A stretch of DNA of 10,177 nt from Brucellaceae bacterium (GTDB lineage Bacteria > Pseudomonadota > Alphaproteobacteria > Rhizobiales > Rhizobiaceae). The DNA lies in NCBI GenBank assembly GCA_031253705.1, contig JAIRVW010000450.1, forward strand, positions 1 through 10,177, written 5' to 3'. Shown here one piece after another: positions 6,366-10,177 of the stretch (the first letter of the stretch is position 1; every line of letters begins with the position of its first letter). The translations under genes were made by a program, and so were the position numbers. The notes beneath the pieces are model-generated. The model did not search any database. It saw only the letters and a list, made by a program, of their open reading frames with translations, and was not told the DNA's origin.

Positions 6366-6725
6366 ATGGCACCACGGGATATTGCTTCACTGAAGCCGGT
6401 ATTGCGGATTGATTTTCCGGAAAAGGCACGTCTGGGACGCGGCAAAATTCAGCTGCTGGAACATATACGCGACACCGGCTCAATTTCAGCCGCAGGGCGC
6501 GCGATGGACATGTCCTACCGCCGTGCATGGCAGCTGGTCGATGCAGTGAATTCAATGTTCAATGAGCCTTCTGTGACCTCGCAGCGCGGCGGCAAACAGG
6601 GCGGCGGTGCAATCCTCACCCCTTTCGGAGAAGAACTGATCCGCCGCTTTCGTCATATGGAAGCCACCCTCACGCAGGCTCTGAGCGAAGATATGGAATG
6701 GCTGAATGTGAACCGCGCTGCATAG
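6366..6725 (+). CDS. ModE-like winged helix-turn-helix regulator lacking the molybdate-binding domain
   Basis: A 119-residue protein made of little more than the ModE N-terminal DNA-binding domain. Recognisable are GRGKIQLLEHIRDTGSISAAG (25-44, partly the first helices), MSYRRAWQLVDAVNSMF (49-65, recognition helix) and the glycine-rich wing GGKQGGGAILTPFG (75-88). Full-length ModE has about 260 residues with two molybdate-binding (mop) domains after this region; none are present, and single-domain versions are common in Rhizobiales. I chose the ATG at 6366 because GGAG lies 7 nt upstream. An in-frame TTG at 6327 overlapping the upstream stop would add 13 residues. It probably shares a transcript with the XRE-cupin gene. 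Its targets are unknown, and no molybdate transport or molybdoenzyme gene is visible in the window. Confidence 0.83.
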   Translation: MAPRDIASLKPVLRIDFPEKARLGRGKIQLLEHIRDTGSISAAGRAMDMSYRRAWQLVDAVNSMFNEPSVTSQRGGKQGGGAILTPFGEELIRRFRHMEATLTQALSEDMEWLNVNRAA

Positions 6726-6728
6726 CAA

Positions 6729-7151
6729 TTACCGGCTGCGCAGGCGCGGCACAACGGCATGCAATATGGCGACAAGGATCAGCCCGCCGATCACCGATAT
6801 ATGCTCAATCGCCACATGCATTTTGATAATCGCTTCCGCCCCTTCAGCCCTCCAGAAAGCATGAACCAGCGGAATTGTTATTGCAGTAAAAACACCCAAA
6901 GCGCCTGCACCCAACCAGACAAGTGAACCACCCCAAATCACCAGAGCAGAACCGATCAGCTGCACGGCAATGGTTAAAGCAGCAAAGAAGACCGGTGCCG
7001 GCAGATTATTGGCACTCATTTCCGCCACAGCCGCCGGAAAATCAAATAATTTGACAAGACCGCTCAGCCAGAAGGTCATGGTCAGTAATATGCGTGCCAG
7101 CAATTGCACAACAGGCATGGATAGAAGCTGAAAGATCCAGTTCGGACTCAT
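6729..7151 (-). CDS. DoxX family integral membrane protein
   Basis: A 140-residue inner-membrane protein with four predicted helices at about residues 13-32, 52-73, 76-97 and 113-134. The LLARILLTMTFWLSGLVKLFDF start, with its helix break and following amphipathic stretch, is the usual opening of DoxX/DoxD-like proteins, as is the GSALVIWGG second helix. The family is linked to redox or thiol stress in some bacteria, but no activity can be assigned here. Its ATG overlaps the TetR stop as ATGA (7148-7151), which implies translational coupling. It is the last gene of the DMT-TetR-DoxX unit. Its stop lies 3 bp from the stop of the convergent ModE-like gene, with no terminator hairpin between. 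Confidence 0.82.
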   Translation of the reverse strand: MSPNWIFQLLSMPVVQLLARILLTMTFWLSGLVKLFDFPAAVAEMSANNLPAPVFFAALTIAVQLIGSALVIWGGSLVWLGAGALGVFTAITIPLVHAFWRAEGAEAIIKMHVAIEHISVIGGLILVAILHAVVPRLRSR

Positions 7152-7798
7152 GATTTTTCTCCCCTCGAAATAGTCTCATGCGCAGTCCAGCCACAGAGCA
7201 AAGTCTGCAAAGCATCCTCTATGGTGCGCTGCTGCATTGCCTCATCCACTTCATGTCCCAGCAAAGCCAGACTGAGCAGATTTTCCACGATCATATCATG
7301 AAAATGCATCGCCATAACTGCCGGATCACCCTGACGCAGCGTGCCGCTTTCCATATGCGGCGTAATCGCTTTGGCAAAATAATGCCGTGACATTTGCGGG
7401 GCTTTTGCAAACCACGTTCTGGCAACCTCAGGAAAGCGGCCGGATTCGGCAATCACCAGCCGCTGAAACGCCACATGATCTGCCTGCATCAGCACTGTCA
7501 GCAATTGCCGCCCCAGCAGTTCCAGCCCGTCTTTCAACGGCAGGCCGGACACGTCGAGATCTTTGATCGCATGGGTAAAGCTCTCGCTCATCTGCGAGAC
7601 CACGGCCATAAACAACCCTTCTTTATCACCAAAGTGATTATAGAGATTGGTTTTGGAGCCGCCTGCCTGCCGCATAATCTCATCAACTGAGACACCCTCA
7701 TAGCCATGTTCCAGAAACAGGGCACCGGCTATGGCTCTGATCTGTTCCCGCCGCTCGATACCGCGGCGGGTAATCCGGACAGGTTTCTCTTCGCTCAT
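7148..7798 (-). CDS. TetR/AcrR family transcriptional regulator
   Basis: A 216-residue one-component repressor. The N-terminal TetR HTH spans about residues 15-62, with VSVDEIMRQAGGSKTNLYNHFGDKEGLF (36-63) as the helix-turn-helix and the YNHFGDKEGLF signature. The C-terminal part, with FQRLVIAESGRFPEVARTWF, resembles the AefR-like ligand domain often found in regulators of efflux or solvent tolerance. A strong Shine-Dalgarno (GGAGGGG, 6 nt from the ATG) lies in the 14-bp gap after the transporter stop, and the stop overlaps the DoxX start. Position inside the operon it probably controls, together with the palindrome at 8735-8753 in the operon promoter region, suggests autorepression relieved by a substrate of the transporter. 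The ligand is unknown. Confidence 0.9.
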   Translation of the reverse strand: MSEEKPVRITRRGIERREQIRAIAGALFLEHGYEGVSVDEIMRQAGGSKTNLYNHFGDKEGLFMAVVSQMSESFTHAIKDLDVSGLPLKDGLELLGRQLLTVLMQADHVAFQRLVIAESGRFPEVARTWFAKAPQMSRHYFAKAITPHMESGTLRQGDPAVMAMHFHDMIVENLLSLALLGHEVDEAMQQRTIEDALQTLLCGWTAHETISRGEKS

Positions 7799-7812
7799 GC
7801 AGTCCCCTCCGG

Positions 7813-8697
7813 CTATGTATTGTCAGCAGCGATGACATGACTGCGGCTGGCCGCGCGAATAGCTCTGCGGTCTGCCAGCTGACCGTAAAGCAGGCTGCCC
7901 AGCACTAGAACGATACCGCCAAGCTGCAGCCAGCCCGGCACCATATCGTTGAAAACTGCATCCATCACAAAGGCTGTGACCGGAGCCAGCAGGAAGAACG
8001 GGGCAACAGCAGAAGGCCCCGCGCCCTCAATCCCGCGAAACCACAGAGCAAAGGCCAGAGCGGTGAGAAACAGTGCCAGAATGACAAAACCGGTGACATT
8101 AATCAGACTGAGACTTGCCGGAATATCCTGAAAAATCACGGCAAAAATGGCAAGTTCAATACCACCGATAACCAGTTGCCAGCCGGTAAAAGCAATCAGC
8201 GAGCACGGACGCCCCCATTTATGCACATAGATACCGCCAAGCGCCACGGAAAGCGCCGCACCAAGACCGGCCAGCACGCCGATCATATCCATTTCTACAC
8301 TGCCGCGCAGCACCACAAGGCTGACACCCAGCGCGCCCAGCAAAACGCTGAAAATCTTGTGACCGGACGGAATGACATGCATCAGCGGCCATGCCAGCAG
8401 AATGGTAAAGAGCGGCCCCAGCGCCTGAATGGTTGCGGCCACACCGCCCGGCAAACGCAATGCCGCGACAAAAATCAGACCGAAGAACAGACCGGCATTG
8501 AGCGTACCGAGCACGATGATTTTCCAGATCCACTCGCGCGGCAGCAGGGTACGGGCAAACAGCAGCAAAGGAATACCGCCACCTAATGCACGCACAGCGC
8601 CGATAAAGACCGGATGATGCGGCAGCATGTTGGATGAAACAATATAGGTAAAGCCCCATAAAATGGTGGCCATTGCGGCGGCGAGTCTCGGATTCAT
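7813..8697 (-). CDS. EamA/DMT superfamily transporter
   Basis: A 294-residue inner-membrane protein with about ten hydrophobic helices in two EamA repeats. It opens with LAAAMATILWGFTYIVSS, the classic first helix of drug/metabolite transporters. The repeat includes RALGGGIPLLLF, GGVAATIQALGPLFTILLAWPL and, in the second half, GPSAVAPFFLLAPVTAFVMDAV. Members export amino acids, metabolites or drugs; the substrate here is unknown. AGG lies 8-10 nt upstream of the ATG. It leads a unit with TetR and DoxX genes in close spacing (14 bp, then a 4-bp overlap), so export of a toxic compound sensed by the TetR protein is a reasonable inference. Confidence 0.88.
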   Translation of the reverse strand: MNPRLAAAMATILWGFTYIVSSNMLPHHPVFIGAVRALGGGIPLLLFARTLLPREWIWKIIVLGTLNAGLFFGLIFVAALRLPGGVAATIQALGPLFTILLAWPLMHVIPSGHKIFSVLLGALGVSLVVLRGSVEMDMIGVLAGLGAALSVALGGIYVHKWGRPCSLIAFTGWQLVIGGIELAIFAVIFQDIPASLSLINVTGFVILALFLTALAFALWFRGIEGAGPSAVAPFFLLAPVTAFVMDAVFNDMVPGWLQLGGIVLVLGSLLYGQLADRRAIRAASRSHVIAADNT

Positions 8698-8991
8698 AAT
8701 GTGACCTGTCTTTTTGCTTTGTCACACACATATCATACCATACGGTATCGTATCAATTGTAGATTTTCAAAACACAGCGTTCACTGAAAATATAAATAAC
8801 AAGCGATCCGGCTACGAAAACGGGTTGGAAACGCTCTCTGTGTTTTTCGTACACAGTGCCCAATGCTAACCCGCGTTGCTTTTGCGGAGATGCTTTGATC
8901 CCACAAATTTCATCACACAGAACTGCAATTTCTATCAAGAAAAGTTCAGGACATATTTGCGCCATAAATAAAACAACATCCGGGAACCGCA
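8698..8991. other. Intergenic region between the DMT operon and the porin gene
   Basis: About 290 bases between divergent genes. The left 60 bp hold the transporter Shine-Dalgarno and the TetR-type palindrome. Further right there is a 6-bp inverted repeat CTGTGT/ACACAG with a 7-nt spacer (8838-8856). The stretch 8920-8990 before the porin is AT-rich and presumably carries its promoter, but I see no clear boxes. An 84-codon minus-strand reading frame (8753-9007) crosses the region; it has no recognised domain and overlaps the porin start, so I do not call it a gene. Confidence 0.5.
8735..8753. promoter_or_regulatory. Probable TetR operator upstream of the DMT-TetR-DoxX unit
   Basis: ATACCATACGGTATCGTAT is a near-perfect palindrome of the form ATACnATACnGTATnGTAT; only positions 5 and 15 fail to pair around the central G. 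It lies 38-56 bp upstream of the transporter start. A minus-strand TTGATA (8755-8750) overlaps one end of it, where a -35 box could sit. Size, symmetry and place fit a TetR-family operator, most likely for the regulator in this operon. Confidence 0.6.
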
Positions 8992-10101
8992 ATGAAAAAT
9001 GCCGCAATATATTTTAATTCAATATTTTTTCTCTTTTTAAGCAATATTTCCTACGCAGCCGATAATATTACAGCGCCCGAACCTGATGACATAAATTATG
9101 TCCGTATCTGCGATACTTTCGGCAAGAGTTACTTCACACTACCCGGTACACAAACCTGTCTGTCCCTCGGCGGTTATGTACGCTCACAGTTTCAGGTCGG
9201 CCATGACGCCTATGATAATACCAGCTACCACAGTCCAACCTATACTGTACGCTTTACCCTCAATCCCAAAACCGCAGCAGAAACCGAACTCGGCACACTC
9301 AAAACTGAAACATCGCTGCGCTTCCAATGGACGGACGGCGAAGACAGCAAAAGCACCGGCACTGTACGCAAAGCAATGATTTCACTTGGCGGATTGCAGG
9401 CCGGACTGGATAATTCTGTCTTCCACAGCTTCACCAATTATCTCGGCGATATGATCAATGATGACGTGATCGCAGCCGGCGGCTACCGCACTAATCAGAT
9501 CAACTACACTTATAAAAATAACAGCGGATTTTCGGCCATTCTGGCGCTGGAACAAGGGAACAGCAAAGATTCAGGCTATAAAACCAAAAAGGACGATGAT
9601 GCCTCGCTGATTTATAGCGGTACGATCAATGATTATATACCTCATGTGGTCGCCGGTGCCAAACTTGAACAGGGCTGGGGCAGTCTGGCCTCTGCGCTCG
9701 CCTATGACAGCAATAACAAGACATGGGCGACCAAAACAAAACTCAGCCTCAAAGCCAGCGATGCGCTGTCCTTCTGGGTTCAGGGTGCCTACAAAAACAA
9801 CGAGGATATTTACTTTGACGGCAAGCGCCAAATGACCAGTTTTTACGGTCAGTGGGGCGGCGACTGGGCTGTCTGGGGTGGTACCGCCTATAAATATAAC
9901 GGTAAAACCACTTTCAATGTCCAAAGCGCCTATGATGCCAGCAAAACCTTCGCCGCGGCTGCCAATGTGACATACCAGATGCTGCCGGGGCTCGTACTCA
10001 TTCCGGAAATCACCTACACAAGATGGAATGATCCGCAGGCCTCATCTCTTTACAAGAAAGATGCGACCGGCGGCTCACTCTTCATTCAGCGCTCATTCTG
10101 A
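8992..10101 (+). CDS. Omp2-type outer membrane porin (Rhizobiales porin family)
   Basis: A 369-residue precursor of a trimeric 16-stranded general porin in the outer membrane. The signal peptide is MKNAAIYFNSIFFLFLSNISYA, with cleavage at about residue 22-23. The mature protein then follows Brucella Omp2a/Omp2b closely: PEPDDINYVRICDTFGKSYF, PGTQTCLSLGGYVR (C40 and C56 could form a disulfide), ETELGTLKTETSLRF, SLGGLQAGLDNSVFHSFTNY, then LGDMINDDVIAAGGYRTNQI in the likely pore-constricting loop 3, SGFSAILALEQG, GQWGGDWAVWGG and the terminal RSF, whose last Phe is the usual signal for outer-membrane assembly. Length is normal for the family. The start is preceded by CCGGGAACC about 8 nt upstream. 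The signal peptide is more AT-rich than the rest. It is probably monocistronic and diverges from the transporter operon. Assignment to omp2a or omp2b cannot be made. Confidence 0.93.
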   Translation: MKNAAIYFNSIFFLFLSNISYAADNITAPEPDDINYVRICDTFGKSYFTLPGTQTCLSLGGYVRSQFQVGHDAYDNTSYHSPTYTVRFTLNPKTAAETELGTLKTETSLRFQWTDGEDSKSTGTVRKAMISLGGLQAGLDNSVFHSFTNYLGDMINDDVIAAGGYRTNQINYTYKNNSGFSAILALEQGNSKDSGYKTKKDDDASLIYSGTINDYIPHVVAGAKLEQGWGSLASALAYDSNNKTWATKTKLSLKASDALSFWVQGAYKNNEDIYFDGKRQMTSFYGQWGGDWAVWGGTAYKYNGKTTFNVQSAYDASKTFAAAANVTYQMLPGLVLIPEITYTRWNDPQASSLYKKDATGGSLFIQRSF

Positions 10102-10109
10102 GGCGGAGA

Positions 10110-10177
10110 CTATTCTGTCGCAGAACGGCTTTGCGCTTCAAGCAACTGGCGATAGAGGCCGGATTGCGCTTCCAGCA
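10110..10177 (-). CDS. C-terminal end of a minus-strand protein, possibly an ABC exporter ATPase
   Basis: Reading the minus strand from the right edge gives LEAQSGLYRQLLEAQS, then RSATE and a TAG at 10112-10110. The pattern of small residues, GLYxxL and EAQ close to the C-terminus is common at the end of MsbA-like fused ABC exporters (after the H-loop and final helix). Only 21 complete codons are inside the window, so the product is a guess from that tail. Its stop lies 8 bp beyond the porin stop, so the two genes converge, and I see no terminator hairpin between them. Confidence 0.4.
   Translation of the reverse strand, partial: LEAQSGLYRQLLEAQSRSATE

Noticed and set aside
6366..6725. Possible LysR-family regulator
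   Set aside because: The domain shares the winged helix of LysR, but the GSISAAGRAMDMSYRRAW and GGKQGGG wing patterns are those of ModE, and there is no LysR effector domain.
8219..8731. Minus-strand open frame of 170 codons overlapping the DMT transporter
   Set aside because: It is a shifted frame of the transporter gene; its cysteine- and arginine-rich product is typical of an out-of-frame shadow.
8838..8856. CTGTGT/ACACAG inverted repeat with 7-nt spacer, considered as a terminator or operator
   Set aside because: The stem is only 6 bp, there is no T-run, and such short repeats are expected by chance in a region of this size.
1..10177. Search for CRISPR arrays, toxin-antitoxin pairs, IS elements, att sites, tRNA and defence genes
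   Set aside because: No regularly spaced repeats, transposase or integrase motifs, tRNA-like folds or known defence domains were recognised on either strand.

Overview
The window looks like chromosomal DNA of an alphaproteobacterium of the Brucellaceae (Brucella/Ochrobactrum/Pseudochrobactrum group). The best taxonomic marker is the porin at 8992-10101, whose layout (two N-terminal Cys, a loop rich in GDMINDDVIAAGGYRT, the QWGGDWAVWGG block and a terminal RSF) matches Brucella Omp2-type porins. Moderate GC content and the pyridoxamine-pyruvate transaminase typical of Rhizobiales agree with this. No mobile element, phage gene, CRISPR array, rRNA or tRNA was seen.

Layout. (1) Positions 1-2765, minus strand: a two-gene unit with a class V aminotransferase, very like Mesorhizobium pyridoxamine-pyruvate transaminase, followed 24 bp downstream by a family-5 (peptide-type) ABC substrate-binding protein that runs off the left edge. 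(2) Positions 2766-3136: a divergent promoter region. (3) Positions 3137-4180, plus strand: an exported protein of the purine nucleoside 'permease' (NUP) family. It ends at a strong bidirectional terminator (4201-4234) shared with the convergent gene that follows. (4) Positions 4251-5582, minus strand: a class III omega-amino acid (beta-alanine)-pyruvate transaminase. (5) Positions 5583-6725: a divergent regulatory region with two dyads, then an XRE-cupin regulator and a small ModE-like winged-helix regulator in one plus-strand unit. (6) Positions 8697-6729, minus strand: a tight operon of an EamA/DMT transporter, a TetR regulator and a DoxX membrane protein, with a near-perfect palindrome in its promoter region. 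(7) Positions 8992-10101, plus strand: the porin. (8) Right edge: the last codons of a minus-strand gene, probably an ABC exporter.

How the genes may work together (inference). The left half looks like nitrogen-compound scavenging. Two different PLP transaminases both use pyruvate as amino acceptor and make L-alanine, next to an ABC binding protein and a periplasmic nucleoside-binding or nucleoside-cleaving protein. The XRE-cupin protein probably controls the divergent omega-transaminase. The TetR protein probably controls its own operon through the palindrome at 8735-8753.

Most of this is ordinary accessory metabolism, and I see no clear new defence or mobile system. The points most worth a second look are the NUP protein (no membrane segments apart from the signal peptide, and nucleoside-phosphorylase-like motifs), the PPAT gene outside a visible vitamin B6 degradation cluster, and the dyads upstream of the omega-transaminase and the TetR operon.
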